Shown: one piece after another, positions 51,289 to 60,331 of the stretch
Layout: every line of letters starts with the position of its first letter
Numbering within the stretch: the first letter of the stretch is position 1
Source: Rhizobium mesoamericanum STM3625
GTDB taxonomy: Bacteria; Pseudomonadota; Alphaproteobacteria; Rhizobiales; Rhizobiaceae
Assembly: GCF_000312665.1 (NCBI RefSeq)
Contig: NZ_HF536772.1
Span: 2,044,647 to 2,108,646 of the forward strand
Reading direction: 5' to 3'
DNA: 64,000 nt
Position numbers and translations under genes: made by a program
Notes under the pieces: model-generated
The model's input: only the letters and a program-made list of their open reading frames with translations
Told to the model about the DNA's origin: nothing
The model's database searches: none

Positions 51289-52146
51289 ATGGAGAATGTA
51301 TCGCAGAAACAGGCGGCCGACGCCATGCCGCTGGCAGGTCCGGAACGCGCGCGCTTCTGGCGCGACCGCCGATTCCGCAACATGGAATGCCTGAGCGCAA
51401 GCTTTCTGACGCATGAATATGCGCCTCATGCCCACGACACCTTCTCCATCGGCGCGATCGAAAGCGGCACGCAGATCGCAACGATGAAGGGCGTCCGGGA
51501 GGAGACGGGCGCAGGCGACCTCTATCTCATCGATCCAGGCGTCGTGCATGACGGTGTCCCGGGTGGCGACGGGTATCGCTATAGAATGATCTACCCGGAT
51601 ACCACACTCTTCATCGATATCCTCGAAGACGTGACCGGCAAGGCCTTCAACGACACGCCGTCCTTCCCGAAGGAACTCCTCAACGATCCCGAGATGGCCG
51701 CGGCCTTCCATGCCGCCCATCGCGTGCTGGAAAGGGGTGCCGGTGCCCTGGAATCAGAGGAAGGAATGTTTCGTGTACTTGTGGCAATCTTCCAGCGTTA
51801 CGGCAGCACGATCGTCGTGCCGGTGGACACAAAGGAACGTACCGCAGTTGGCCGTGCGCGCGACTACCTGACCGACAATTTCGAAAGTGACATCGGCCTT
51901 GACGAATTGGCCGATGTCGCAGGGTTGAGCCGCGCGCATCTCATCCGGGCGTTCCGGCGGGAATATCACATCACCCCACATGCCTTCCTCACCGACAAAC
52001 GGGTGCGCGAGGCGCGCAAACTGTTGCAGGCGGGACAGGCACCAGCCGATGTGGCGATCCAGTGCGGCTTCGCCGACCAGGCGCATTTCACCCGACACTT
52101 CAAGGCGCGCACCGGTGTTACCCCGGGACAATATCGCGCGGGCTGA
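51289..52146 (+). CDS. AraC-family transcriptional regulator
   Basis: A 285-residue regulator with an N-terminal cupin-like effector domain (about 35-130, H-E-Y-A-P-H-A-H-D-T-F-S-I-G) and a C-terminal double HTH (about 185-283). The latter includes D-E-L-A-D-V-A-G-L-S-R-A-H-L-I-R-A-F-R-R and C-G-F-A-D-Q-A-H-F-T-R-H-F. The ATG at 51289 is preferred to the TTG just before it. The stop overlaps the second copy of the 20-bp repeat. It likely controls the azlCD genes that follow, with a small-molecule effector. Confidence 0.92.
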   Translation: MENVSQKQAADAMPLAGPERARFWRDRRFRNMECLSASFLTHEYAPHAHDTFSIGAIESGTQIATMKGVREETGAGDLYLIDPGVVHDGVPGGDGYRYRMIYPDTTLFIDILEDVTGKAFNDTPSFPKELLNDPEMAAAFHAAHRVLERGAGALESEEGMFRVLVAIFQRYGSTIVVPVDTKERTAVGRARDYLTDNFESDIGLDELADVAGLSRAHLIRAFRREYHITPHAFLTDKRVREARKLLQAGQAPADVAIQCGFADQAHFTRHFKARTGVTPGQYRAG

Positions 52147-52164
52147 TCACTTTCGTTCAAGACG
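52145..52164 (+). promoter_or_regulatory. Direct-repeat copy 2 upstream of azlC
   Basis: GATCACTTTCGTTCAAGACG differs from copy 1 only at position 10. It overlaps the araC stop and lies 51 nt before azlC. Confidence 0.6.
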
Positions 52165-52214
52165 GTTCCAGTGTGGCGGCTTACAGCTCCGGGCTAGCAG
52201 TTCTGGAGGTTCCA

Positions 52215-52919
52215 ATGCTTACTCAAAGACAACCTGTCGGGGACTTTCTTGACGGCGCGAAGGCAATTCTGCCGCTCGTCGTCGCCGTTGTTCCGATCGG
52301 TCTCGTCTTCGGCGCGGTTTCGGTCACGAAAGGCCTGTCGGCGCTGGAGGCGACCTTGATGAGCGCGCTCGTATTCGCTGGTGGTTCGCAGTTCGTCGCG
52401 ATGGATATATGGACGCACCCGGCTAGCTGGGAAGGCGTCGGCTTCGCTGCGCTGCTCGTCAATATCCGCCATGTCCTGATGAGCGCGTCCCTCGGCACAA
52501 AGATGCAGGCCTTCTCGGGCTGGCGAAGATACGCGGCCATGCTGGTCCTCGCCGACGAGATATGGGCGATCGCGGAATTCCGAACAGGCGTTGCGCGCTT
52601 GACGCCTTCATGGTTCGCAGGCATTGCCATGCCATTCTATCTGGCTTGGGTCGCCTCCACGCTGATCGGCGCCTCTCTCGGTGCGTTCCTTCGTGGCCCA
52701 GCCGCCATCGGGCTCGACTTCGCATTTCCCGCGGTCTTTGTCGTGTTGGCGATGGGATTCTGGAAGGGCCGCGAGACGGGGTCGGTATTGGCGGCGAGCG
52801 CTTTAGCGGCCGTCATGGTTCACCAGTTCGTGCCAGGTGTCTGGTACATCGCAGCCGGTGCGCTTGCTGGACTAGCTGCGGCACTGTGGACGAGAAGGAC
52901 AAAGGCGGTCACCGCATGA
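52215..52919 (+). CDS. azlC: AzlC-family branched-chain amino-acid exporter subunit
   Basis: A 234-residue integral membrane protein with about five or six helices. The family motif A-L-V-F-A-G-G-S-Q-F-V-A-M-D is near residues 54-67, and N-I-R-H-V-L-M-S-A follows. GGAGG at 52205-52209 fixes the start at 52215; the open extension upstream is non-coding. Its stop overlaps azlD in an ATGA. With AzlD it forms a two-component exporter of branched-chain amino acids or analogues, probably controlled by the preceding AraC protein. Confidence 0.92.
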   Translation: MLTQRQPVGDFLDGAKAILPLVVAVVPIGLVFGAVSVTKGLSALEATLMSALVFAGGSQFVAMDIWTHPASWEGVGFAALLVNIRHVLMSASLGTKMQAFSGWRRYAAMLVLADEIWAIAEFRTGVARLTPSWFAGIAMPFYLAWVASTLIGASLGAFLRGPAAIGLDFAFPAVFVVLAMGFWKGRETGSVLAASALAAVMVHQFVPGVWYIAAGALAGLAAALWTRRTKAVTA

Positions 52920-53218
52920 CCCTGGACATCAATACGCTTCTCGCGATCCTCGCCATGGCGGTCGCAACGGTGCTGACCCGCATGAGCGGCCTGCTCCTCA
53001 TTCGCCACGTCGCAATGACCGAACAGACCCGAACGGCCATCGAGGCGATACCGCCTGCAGTCCTGATGGCGGTGATCGCACCGACGGCCTTTGCGACAGG
53101 CTGGGCCGAAACGGCTGCTTGTCTTGGGACGGCACTTGCGGCGCGCCGCCTGCCGATGCTCGCAAGTGTTGCCGTCGGCGTGGCAACCGTTGCCATTCTG
53201 CGAGCCGCCGGCTTCTAG
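52916..53218 (+). CDS. azlD: AzlD-family exporter subunit
   Basis: A 100-residue protein with three or four predicted helices. It has the AzlD motif V-A-T-V-L-T-R-M-S-G-L-L-L near residues 17-29 and A-I-P-P-A-V-L-M-A-V-I-A-P later. It is the small partner of AzlC, translated through the ATGA overlap (52916-52919). The convergent dnaB stop is 6 nt beyond its end. Confidence 0.9.
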   Translation: MTLDINTLLAILAMAVATVLTRMSGLLLIRHVAMTEQTRTAIEAIPPAVLMAVIAPTAFATGWAETAACLGTALAARRLPMLASVAVGVATVAILRAAGF

Positions 53219-53224
53219 GTCTCG

Positions 53225-54721
53225 TCAGTGCTCTTCGTACTGGATGAAGGAGGGGTCGGCGAGATCGGCAAATCGCGTGAACTCCGACTGGAAGGCGAGC
53301 TTCACCGTTCCAGTCGGTCCGTGGCGCTGCTTGGCAATAATGACATCGGCTGTGCCCTTGCACTTTTCGAACTGCGCTTCCCATTCTGCATACTTGGGAT
53401 CGTTCGGATCGCGAGGCTCGAGATTCTTGACGTAATATTCCTCGCGGAACACAAAGAGCACCACGTCGGCGTCCTGCTCGATCGAGCCCGATTCACGAAG
53501 GTCGGAGAGCTGCGGGCGCTTGTCGTCGCGGCTTTCCACCTGACGCGAGAGCTGAGAGAGCGCAATGATCGGGACGTTGAGTTCCTTGCCGAGCGCTTTC
53601 AAGCCGGTGGTAATCTGGGTGATTTCCTGCACGCGGTTTTCGCCCGACTTGCCCGAGCCGGTCATCAGCTGGATATAGTCAACCACCAGGCAGTCGAGGC
53701 CGCGCTGGCGCTTCAGCCGGCGGGCGCGTGCCGATAACTGGGCGATTGAAATGCCGCCGGTCTGGTCAATGTAGAGCGGCACCTTCTGCATCATCATTGA
53801 GCAGGCGACGAGCTTTTCGAAATCGGCATCGTTGATGTCGCCGCGGCGGATCTTCGAGGAGGAGACCTCCGTCTGCTCGGAGATGATACGGGTGGCCAGC
53901 TGTTCGGATGACATTTCAAGCGAGTAGAAACCGACGACGCCACCTTGCTTTGCCTTCATGCTGCCGTCCGGCTGCACCTCGCCCTCGTAGGCGGCGGCAA
54001 TGTTGTAGGCGATGTTGGTGGCGAGCGAAGTCTTGCCCATACCAGGACGGCCGGCAAGCACGATCAAGTCGGAGCGCTGCAGACCGCCCATCTTGCTGTC
54101 TAGCGAGAGAATGCCAGTCGAGATACCCGACAGGCCGCCATCGCGTTCCTTGGCGACGGCGGCCATGTCGATCGCCAGCGCCACCGCGTCGTTGAACGAC
54201 TGGAAGCCACCGTCATAGCGGCCATTTTCGGCAAGTTCGAATAGACGGCGCTCGGTATCCTCGATCTGCGCCTGCGGCGGCATGTCGAGCGGCGCGTCAT
54301 AAGCGATATTGACGACGTCTTCGCCGATCGTGATCAGCGCGCGGCGCAGTGCCAGGTCGTAGATCGCCCGGCCGTAGTCCTCTGCGTTGATGATTGTGAC
54401 GGCTTCACGGGCAAGGCGTGCGAGGTATTCGGAGACGGTCATATCGCCGACCTTCTCGTCGGCCTTCAGGAAGGTCTTGATCGTCACCGGATTGGCGATC
54501 TTGCCCATGCGGATGATGTCGCCCGCGACTTCGAAGATCTTGCGGTGCAGTGGTTCGTAAAGATGGATCGGCTTCAGGAAGTCTGACACCCGGTAATAGG
54601 CGTCATTGTTCATCAGGATCGCGCCAAGAAGCGCCTGTTCGGCTTCGATATTGTTGGGCGCTTCCCGGTAGTGCTGCTCCGCGGGAGCAACGGCGGCAAT
54701 CTTTCGAGCGACGTCGTTCAT
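53225..54721 (-). CDS. dnaB: Replicative DNA helicase DnaB
   Basis: A 498-residue hexameric helicase that unwinds DNA at the replication fork. The N-terminal scaffold domain (about 15-125, N-N-I-E-A-E-Q-A-L-L-G-A-I-L) leads to a RecA-like motor. Walker A is G-R-P-G-M-G-K-T-S and Walker B L-V-V-D-Y-I-Q-L-M. S-Q-L-S-R-Q-V-E and F-R-E-E-Y follow. It has no intein: the Walker A and B regions are continuous. It is convergent with azlD and divergent from the marR operon across 341 bp. Confidence 0.97.
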   Translation of the reverse strand: MNDVARKIAAVAPAEQHYREAPNNIEAEQALLGAILMNNDAYYRVSDFLKPIHLYEPLHRKIFEVAGDIIRMGKIANPVTIKTFLKADEKVGDMTVSEYLARLAREAVTIINAEDYGRAIYDLALRRALITIGEDVVNIAYDAPLDMPPQAQIEDTERRLFELAENGRYDGGFQSFNDAVALAIDMAAVAKERDGGLSGISTGILSLDSKMGGLQRSDLIVLAGRPGMGKTSLATNIAYNIAAAYEGEVQPDGSMKAKQGGVVGFYSLEMSSEQLATRIISEQTEVSSSKIRRGDINDADFEKLVACSMMMQKVPLYIDQTGGISIAQLSARARRLKRQRGLDCLVVDYIQLMTGSGKSGENRVQEITQITTGLKALGKELNVPIIALSQLSRQVESRDDKRPQLSDLRESGSIEQDADVVLFVFREEYYVKNLEPRDPNDPKYAEWEAQFEKCKGTADVIIAKQRHGPTGTVKLAFQSEFTRFADLADPSFIQYEEH

Positions 54722-55062
54722 CGTAATCCGTTCTGTCTTCTTCAGCTTCGGGTGTGGCGCGTAGAAGCAACAAAATCAAGGGCGGAAACGAGGTCCCATC
54801 CACGCCACCGTCGATACCGGGAGGCTTTGCCCGTTGTTCGACTTCTCCACAGCTGCACTTGTGGTCGGTACAAAAATACCGAAAGTGTCACCTGCGGAAC
54901 ACGGCGAGAAACGACTCACTTCCATCGTGCCTCACGTGGTAGTGTAAGCCTGCAGGGGGAGACTTGCACCCGAACAGAGGCCGTCGCCTCTTGAAAAAGA
55001 CTGGAAAACAGTATAGGTAGCAACGATATAATTAGTGCACTAACAAAATAGGGCTGGAATAT
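54722..55062. other. Divergent region between dnaB and marR
   Basis: This 341-bp gap holds the promoters of dnaB and the marR operon. I find no convincing small gene. Visible elements are an AGAGGC-CGTC-GCCTCT inverted repeat (54977-54992), a TATAAT hexamer (55027-55032) and the marR operator candidate (55032-55043). Confidence 0.55.
55027..55043 (+). promoter_or_regulatory. marR promoter -10 with overlapping MarR-type operator
   Basis: TATAAT (55027-55032) overlaps the perfect 12-bp palindrome TTAGTGCACTAA (55032-55043), 19 nt before the marR start. The palindrome resembles the SlyA site TTAGCAAGCTAA. This layout suggests autorepression by steric block. The -35 is not clear. Confidence 0.6.
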
Positions 55063-55506
55063 ATGGGAAATCCCGTTCTCGGACGTGAGCTCATCGAAGA
55101 CCTTGCAGCGTTCAATCGCAAGCTCAGGGCCGTCTTCGACAAGATAGTGCGGGAGCGCAATATGACGTTGCCGCGTGCCCGCGTCTTTTTCACGCTCAAC
55201 AAGAAGGACGGGATCAACCAGCGAGAACTGGCCGACAAGCTGGAGCTTGAGACGCCAACGCTCGTCAGGATTCTCGATGCGATGGAAGGGCAGGGTTACG
55301 TCCAGAGGCGTGTCGCGGGCTCGGATCGGCGCGCCAAGGAAATCTACATCACCGAAACCGGCAAGGTCGTGGCCGGTGAGATCGACGACATTGCCGTGAA
55401 AGTGCGGGCGCAGGTCATCGCCGGTATTCCCGAAAATGATCTGAAGACTACCTTGGACGTGATACGCGCCATGCAAGCCAACCTACAGGGCATTCGCGGA
55501 ATTTGA
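55063..55506 (+). CDS. MarR-family transcriptional regulator
   Basis: A 147-residue winged-HTH repressor. The recognition region is Q-R-E-L-A-D-K-L-E-L-E-T-P-T-L-V-R-I-L-D (about 52-71), and the wing is R-V-A-G-S-D-R-R-A-K-E-I-Y. It resembles SlyA/EmrR regulators that respond to phenolics or lipophilic drugs. The gene lies 10 nt before the MFS exporter gene, so it probably represses its own operon via the upstream palindrome. Confidence 0.92.
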   Translation: MGNPVLGRELIEDLAAFNRKLRAVFDKIVRERNMTLPRARVFFTLNKKDGINQRELADKLELETPTLVRILDAMEGQGYVQRRVAGSDRRAKEIYITETGKVVAGEIDDIAVKVRAQVIAGIPENDLKTTLDVIRAMQANLQGIRGI

Positions 55507-55516
55507 GGTCCTGCCG

Positions 55517-57193
55517 ATGAGCCTCGCCCAAACCGACAACGACACTGTGGCGCCAAGGCTCGCCGAGACGGCGAAGCTGGACGCACAACAGCAGCAGCCA
55601 CCTATAGCGGGCGTGGCGATGCCAGCCTGGAAGAGGCCGCTTTACATGGGCGCCTCGGTTCTGCTTTTTCTGACGCAGGGCCTTGGCATGAACCTGCTGA
55701 CCGCCAACATCTATCAGCTGCAAGGCTCGTTTTCCGCGACCACGACCGAAATATCCTGGCTCTCGGCGGCCTATATGGCACCCTACGCCAGCATGTCGAT
55801 TGCACTCTTCAAGATCCGAACCCAGTACGGTCTTCGGCGTTTCGCGGAACTCGGCATTATCTGTTTCGTCGTTGCGGCGGTACTCAATCTCCTCATCACC
55901 GACCTGCATTCCGCGATCGTCGTGCGCGCCCTGAGCGGCATGGCAGCTGCACCTCTTTCGACGCTCGGCTTCCTGTACATGTTGGAACCCTTTCCTCAGG
56001 AAAAGAAGCTCTCGCTTGGGATCAGTTTCGCCTTGATGAGCACGCTGTTTGCGTCTCCCATTGCGCGCATCGTCTCACCCACACTGTTGCACTTCGGCGG
56101 GTATCGGGCGCTCTATATGTTCGAGATGGGGCTCGCGCTCATTGTCTTTCCGATCATCTACCTACTGCCGCTCACGGCGCCGCCTCGGGCAAACGTCATT
56201 CAACGACATGACATACTGAGCTATCTCTTGCTTGCAGTCGGCTTTGGCTGTCTTGCCGTTGTACTGACACTGGGCCGGCTCTATTGGTGGTTCGAGGCGC
56301 CCTGGATCGGCGTTTTGCTGGCGATATCGGTCGGCTCGCTTGCACTCATGCTGGCGATCGAGCTGCCCCGCACCAGTCCCTTGATCGATTTCCGCTGGCT
56401 GTTTTCGGGCGCCAATATGCGCATGGCGGGCGTCCTGCTTCTCTTCCGCTTCGTCTCCTCGGAGCAGTCCTCATCGGCAGCCAGCTTCTATCAGCAGCTG
56501 GGGCTTCTAAACGATCAGACAGTGACCCTTTATGCGATCATTCTATTCGCCTCTTTGGTTGGTGGGCTGTTTTGCGCGTTTCTGATGACGACACGCTATG
56601 TCGAGACCGCCCATGTGCTGGCGCTCGCCCTCATTGCGGGCGGCGCCTTTCTCGACAGCCAGTCGACGAGCCTGACGCGACCGCCTCAGATGTTTCTAAG
56701 CCAGGCGATGGTCGCCGCGGGCGCGGCGATGTTCCTGCCGCCTGTTATGGCGAATGGCTTTAGGGCCGCGATCTCCCGAGGCGGGCAATATATTGTTAAC
56801 TTCCTGGTAATCTTCGTGTTCACGCAAAGCATTGGCTCGCTCTTCGCCTCCGCGATGCTCGGGACGTTCGTGACAATTCGGGAGAAGTTCCACTCGAACG
56901 TGCTCGTCGAGCATATCCTGCTACAGGACCCGATCGTGGCGCAGCGCGTCTCCCAGTTGAGCGCGGCGTATGGCAAGGTGCTCGGCGACAAGATGCTGCT
57001 TAACGCCGAAGGTTTGGTGCTGCTCGCTCAGCAGGTCAGCCGCGAGGCTTATATTCTCGCCTACAACGACACTTTCCTCATCATCGGCTACTCCTCCGTC
57101 TTCGGCCTGATCGTCATTCTTCTCCATCAAGCGTGGCGCCGGCTACCTTGGCCACGGTCAAGCCAGCCCGATGCAATGCCCGCTCAATCGTGA
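55517..57193 (+). CDS. MFS multidrug exporter (DHA2/EmrB-like)
   Basis: A 558-residue major-facilitator protein with about 14 helices. It starts N-terminally with a soluble segment (1-40) followed by G-A-S-V-L-L-F-L-T-Q-G-L-G-M-N-L-L-T-A-N. The MFS motifs S-W-L-S-A-A-Y and R-A-L-S-G-M-A-A-A-P-L are recognisable. The neighbouring adaptor gene overlaps its end, the EmrAB arrangement. It likely exports hydrophobic drugs or fatty-acid-like compounds through an outer-membrane channel such as TolC, which is not in this window. Confidence 0.9.
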   Translation: MSLAQTDNDTVAPRLAETAKLDAQQQQPPIAGVAMPAWKRPLYMGASVLLFLTQGLGMNLLTANIYQLQGSFSATTTEISWLSAAYMAPYASMSIALFKIRTQYGLRRFAELGIICFVVAAVLNLLITDLHSAIVVRALSGMAAAPLSTLGFLYMLEPFPQEKKLSLGISFALMSTLFASPIARIVSPTLLHFGGYRALYMFEMGLALIVFPIIYLLPLTAPPRANVIQRHDILSYLLLAVGFGCLAVVLTLGRLYWWFEAPWIGVLLAISVGSLALMLAIELPRTSPLIDFRWLFSGANMRMAGVLLLFRFVSSEQSSSAASFYQQLGLLNDQTVTLYAIILFASLVGGLFCAFLMTTRYVETAHVLALALIAGGAFLDSQSTSLTRPPQMFLSQAMVAAGAAMFLPPVMANGFRAAISRGGQYIVNFLVIFVFTQSIGSLFASAMLGTFVTIREKFHSNVLVEHILLQDPIVAQRVSQLSAAYGKVLGDKMLLNAEGLVLLAQQVSREAYILAYNDTFLIIGYSSVFGLIVILLHQAWRRLPWPRSSQPDAMPAQS

Positions 57194-57209
57194 TCTCAGG
57201 GGTCCCAGC

Positions 57210-58274
57210 ATGTTGAAGTTTCCTCGGTCTCCCACGACTATCATCGCAATCCTCGCCGGCATCGCCGGTATCCTTCTTGTTCTCTATGCATGGCGCCTGC
57301 CGCCGTTTGTCACGTCGGTTGAAACCACAGACAACGCCTATGTTCGGGGCTATGTTACGATTATGAGCCCGCAGGTCAGTGGATATGTCGTCGATGTGCT
57401 CGTGAAGGACTATCAGCAGGTCAAGCAGGGCGATACGCTTGTGCAGATCGACGACCGCATTTACGCCCAAAGGCTTGCCCAGGCGCGTGCGGCGCTCGAT
57501 GGGCAGAAGGCGTCGCTGGAGAATTCCCGCCAGTCCGAGCTTGCGGCAAAGGCGAGCATCGCCTCCAGCGAGGCGCAGATCGATAGCGCAAACGCAGCGT
57601 TGACGCGCGCGCAGCAGGCCTGGGATCGCGTGAACAACCTCAGCAACCGCGGCATTGCATCGCAGAGTGAGATAGAGGCCGCGCAGGCGACGCTCGACCA
57701 GGCCAAGGCGGCCTTAAGCCAGGCAAAGGCTGCGCTTGAGGTTTCCAAGCAGAACCTTGTAACGATCATCGTCAATCGCTCGCTTCTCGAAGCCAATGTC
57801 GCAAGCGCGGAAGCGGCGGTGCATCTGGCGGAAATCGACCTGCAGAATACCAGGATTGTCGCGCCGCGTGACGGTCACCTCGGAGAAGTCGGTGTACGAG
57901 TCGGGCAATATGTCACAGCGGGAACGCAGCTCATGGCGGTTGTGCCGGAGGATGTCTGGGTTGTCGCGAATTTCAAGGAGACGCAGCTGTACGGTATGCA
58001 GGTCGGGCAGCCGGTGACCATCACGGTCGATGCGCTCGGTAAGCAGAAACTGAGGGGATACATCGAGCGTTTCTCCCCCGCAGCCGGGTCGGAGTTCGCG
58101 GTCATCAAGGCCGACAATGCGACGGGCAATTTTGTGAAGATCGCACAGCGCGTCGGCGTGCGCATCCGTTTTGATCCCGACCAGCCGGTCGTCAAGGATC
58201 TGGGGCCGGGGCTCTCCGTCGTCGTCGACGTCGACAAGAGCGCTCCACCGCAGCAGAACACAGCCGCCAAATAG
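57210..58274 (+). CDS. EmrA/HlyD-type membrane-fusion adaptor
   Basis: A 354-residue periplasmic adaptor with an N-terminal signal-anchor helix (T-I-I-A-I-L-A-G-I-A-G-I-L-L-V-L). The lipoyl half-motif V-S-G-Y-V-V-D-V-L-V-K-D-Y-Q-Q-V is near residues 60-75. A long alpha-helical coiled hairpin (about 90-205) is rich in A, Q, K and E. The second lipoyl half and beta-barrel domain (R-I-V-A-P-R-D-G-H-L) follow. The start at 57210 has AGGGG upstream and begins just after the MFS stop. It should link the MFS pump to the outer membrane. A terminator follows. Confidence 0.9.
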   Translation: MLKFPRSPTTIIAILAGIAGILLVLYAWRLPPFVTSVETTDNAYVRGYVTIMSPQVSGYVVDVLVKDYQQVKQGDTLVQIDDRIYAQRLAQARAALDGQKASLENSRQSELAAKASIASSEAQIDSANAALTRAQQAWDRVNNLSNRGIASQSEIEAAQATLDQAKAALSQAKAALEVSKQNLVTIIVNRSLLEANVASAEAAVHLAEIDLQNTRIVAPRDGHLGEVGVRVGQYVTAGTQLMAVVPEDVWVVANFKETQLYGMQVGQPVTITVDALGKQKLRGYIERFSPAAGSEFAVIKADNATGNFVKIAQRVGVRIRFDPDQPVVKDLGPGLSVVVDVDKSAPPQQNTAAK

Positions 58275-58278
58275 GAAG

Positions 58279-58302
58279 AAAGCCCGGCGCGAGCCGGGCT
58301 TT
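58279..58302. terminator. Bidirectional terminator between emrA-type gene and rplI
   Basis: AAAGCCCGGC (58279-58288) and GCCGGGCTTT (58293-58302) form a perfect 10-bp stem with a 4-nt loop. A-rich sequence on one side and short T-rich tails on both allow use from either strand. It shares its arm sequence with the porin terminator. Confidence 0.75.
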
Positions 58303-58335
58303 CGTCCATTTCCAGAGAGGATCTTCTCGGAAAAA

Positions 58336-58911
58336 TTAAGCTTCGTCGCCTTCGAGGTCGGCTTCTGGATCGAAGAAGTCTTCCGGCCGCAGGGCGTCTT
58401 CGTCAACACCATAGATGGCATCGACCGAGGTGAGGGTTTCGCCCTTGGCCTGACGGCCCGCTTCTTCAGCCGAACGAGCAACATTGAGCTCGACGTGGAT
58501 TTCGACTTCAGCGTGGAGCTGCAGCTCAACCTTGTGCAGGCCAATGGCCTTGATCGGCGTGTTCAGGTGAACTTGGTTGCGGCCGATGTTGAAGCCTTCA
58601 GCAGCAAGGATGTCAACGACGTCGCGAGCGGCAACCGAGCCGTACAGTTGGCCGGTTTCGCCGGCGGAGCGAACGACGATGAAGGACTTGCCGTCGAGAA
58701 CGTCGGCGACCTTCTGTGCTTCCGACTTGCGCTCGAGGTTACGAGCTTCGAGCGTTGCACGCTCGGACTCGAAACGCTTCTTGTTGGCATCGTTGGCGCG
58801 AAGTGCCTTGCCGAGCGGCAGGAGGTAGTTACGAGCGAAGCCGTCGCGAACCTTTACGGTTTCGCCCATCTGGCCGAGCTTGGAGATGCGTTCAAGAAGA
58901 ATAACTTCCAT
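58336..58911 (-). CDS. rplI: 50S ribosomal protein L9
   Basis: A 191-residue ribosomal protein. The N-terminal rRNA-binding domain begins [16 protein letters not shown] and has [13 protein letters not shown]. The long connecting helix is around 41-75, and the C-terminal domain has [11 protein letters not shown]. It carries an acidic tail of about 40 residues beyond the bacterial norm (about 150), as is common in alphaproteobacteria. It lies 20 nt downstream of the DUF2232 gene. Confidence 0.96.
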   Translation of the reverse strand: MEVILLERISKLGQMGETVKVRDGFARNYLLPLGKALRANDANKKRFESERATLEARNLERKSEAQKVADVLDGKSFIVVRSAGETGQLYGSVAARDVVDILAAEGFNIGRNQVHLNTPIKAIGLHKVELQLHAEVEIHVELNVARSAEEAGRQAKGETLTSVDAIYGVDEDALRPEDFFDPEADLEGDEA

Positions 58912-58931
58912 GTTCGTTTCCTTTCGTGTCT

Positions 58932-59915
58932 CTAGATTTTCGAATTTGTCTGTTTGGGGGCATCGACATCCTTGTTCGGGGTCAGCGCGATCGCCTTGCG
59001 GGTATCACTCAAGCCCACCACGAGGATGAAAAGGGCTGGCACCATCAGGACGAGCGATGCCAGGTAGCAGAGGATGAGCGCCGGAAGGCGCCAATCCTTG
59101 CCGCGCGTGCGGAAGTGCAGCGCGGCGAAGCCGGAAAGCAGGAAGCCGGCGCCGAAGGTGCCAACGACGGTTGCTCCGATCATCGCCGGCATGCCGCCGA
59201 AGAAAGTGGCGGCAAGACCAACGAGAAAAACGAAGATCGAATTGCGGTTCATGCGCAGCGCCGAAGCGATATCCTCGCGTGGACGCAGGCTACGGCCGGA
59301 TGCACTGACGATCCGGGCCGCGATGTAGTAGGCAGCAAACAGCATGACCACCCACATGCCGCCCTGGATGGCAGGCAGCATGAGCAGAACGAGCGATTTG
59401 GTTTGCGTCGTCACTGCCGGATCAGGCGAAAACTCGGGCTGCTGCTGTGCAAGCGAGCCGAACAGGACATCGACCAGGCGATCAATGAGTTCAGGACCGT
59501 AGCCGATCATCACGCCGACGACGATCACGGCGATCGTAACGAGGCCGCAGAGGTGCAGCAGGATATCTGAAAGTGGATACCAAGCCATCAGATGTTCGGG
59601 GCCGCCAAGTTCGGAGGCCGGGCGGGCAAGGTTTGCAAGGTGGCTCAGCCACCCGGCCGGCAACAGCGTGACCAGCGTCATCATCAGCGCGAAGGAGGGC
59701 GAGATGGCGATCGCGCCGACTGCAGCGGCGGTGACGACGGCAGCGATTGCCGCCATGTTGCCCCAGCCGAGGCCGACGAGAAGAATGGGAAGTGCCGAAG
59801 CGGCATAAAGGACCGCACTGAACGACGGCTGCAGGCTCGCGCCGAGCACCAGAAGTGCAGCGGTCAATCCGGCGAGCGCGCCGATGCCTAGCGTTTTTGT
59901 GTTCAGTTGGCTCAC
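58932..59915 (-). CDS. DUF2232 membrane protein
   Basis: A 327-residue polytopic membrane protein, about eight helices, of the DUF2232 family. It has the G-W-G-N-M-A-A-I-A and [14 protein letters not shown] segments. Alphaproteobacteria place this family between rpsR and rplI, as here, so the position is conserved. The function is unknown. rplI follows 20 nt later. A terminator-like hairpin (60027-60048) lies between rpsR and this gene, so part of its transcription may be separate. Confidence 0.85.
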   Translation of the reverse strand: MSQLNTKTLGIGALAGLTAALLVLGASLQPSFSAVLYAASALPILLVGLGWGNMAAIAAVVTAAAVGAIAISPSFALMMTLVTLLPAGWLSHLANLARPASELGGPEHLMAWYPLSDILLHLCGLVTIAVIVVGVMIGYGPELIDRLVDVLFGSLAQQQPEFSPDPAVTTQTKSLVLLMLPAIQGGMWVVMLFAAYYIAARIVSASGRSLRPREDIASALRMNRNSIFVFLVGLAATFFGGMPAMIGATVVGTFGAGFLLSGFAALHFRTRGKDWRLPALILCYLASLVLMVPALFILVVGLSDTRKAIALTPNKDVDAPKQTNSKI

Positions 59916-60026
59916 GGTCGCTGTCCTGCTTCATCAAGCAGTTAGAGGGTTCTTCTGAATCGTTTTCAGAAAGGCCTCAACATGGGTTTTAAGAGTTCCG
60001 ATCCGCGCCCATCGCGAAAGGGAGAA

Positions 60027-60048
60027 GGGAAGGCATCGCTGCCTTCCC
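60027..60048 (-). terminator. Terminator-like hairpin after rpsR
   Basis: A 9-bp stem, GGGAAGGCA (60027-60035) and TGCCTTCCC (60040-60048), has a 4-nt loop and is followed on the minus strand by a pyrimidine-rich TTCTCCCTTT tail. It is a moderate terminator between rpsR and the DUF2232 gene. Confidence 0.55.
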
Positions 60049-60070
60049 TCGATTTGGTTTCGTCAGCCGG

Positions 60071-60319
60071 TTAGGCGACGACGTACGGCAGCAGGCCGAG
60101 GAAACGAGCGCGCTTGATCGCCTGAGCGAGCTCGCGCTGCTTCTTCTGCGAAACAGCTGTGATACGGGAAGGAACGATCTTGCCGCGCTCGGAAATGTAG
60201 CGCTGCAGGAGACGAACGTCCTTGTAGTCGATACGCGGAGCGTTTGCGCCGGAGAACGGGCAAGTCTTGCGACGACGGTGGAACGGGCGGCGAACCGGTG
60301 CGGAGGAAGATTCAGACAT
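60071..60319 (-). CDS. rpsR: 30S ribosomal protein S18
   Basis: An 82-residue ribosomal protein that pairs with S6 on 16S rRNA. The core [28 protein letters not shown] and [10 protein letters not shown] are all typical. It follows rpsF by 12 nt on the same strand in the conserved rpsF-rpsR order. Confidence 0.97.
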   Translation of the reverse strand: MSESSSAPVRRPFHRRRKTCPFSGANAPRIDYKDVRLLQRYISERGKIVPSRITAVSQKKQRELAQAIKRARFLGLLPYVVA

Positions 60320-60331
60320 TCTCAGTTCTCC

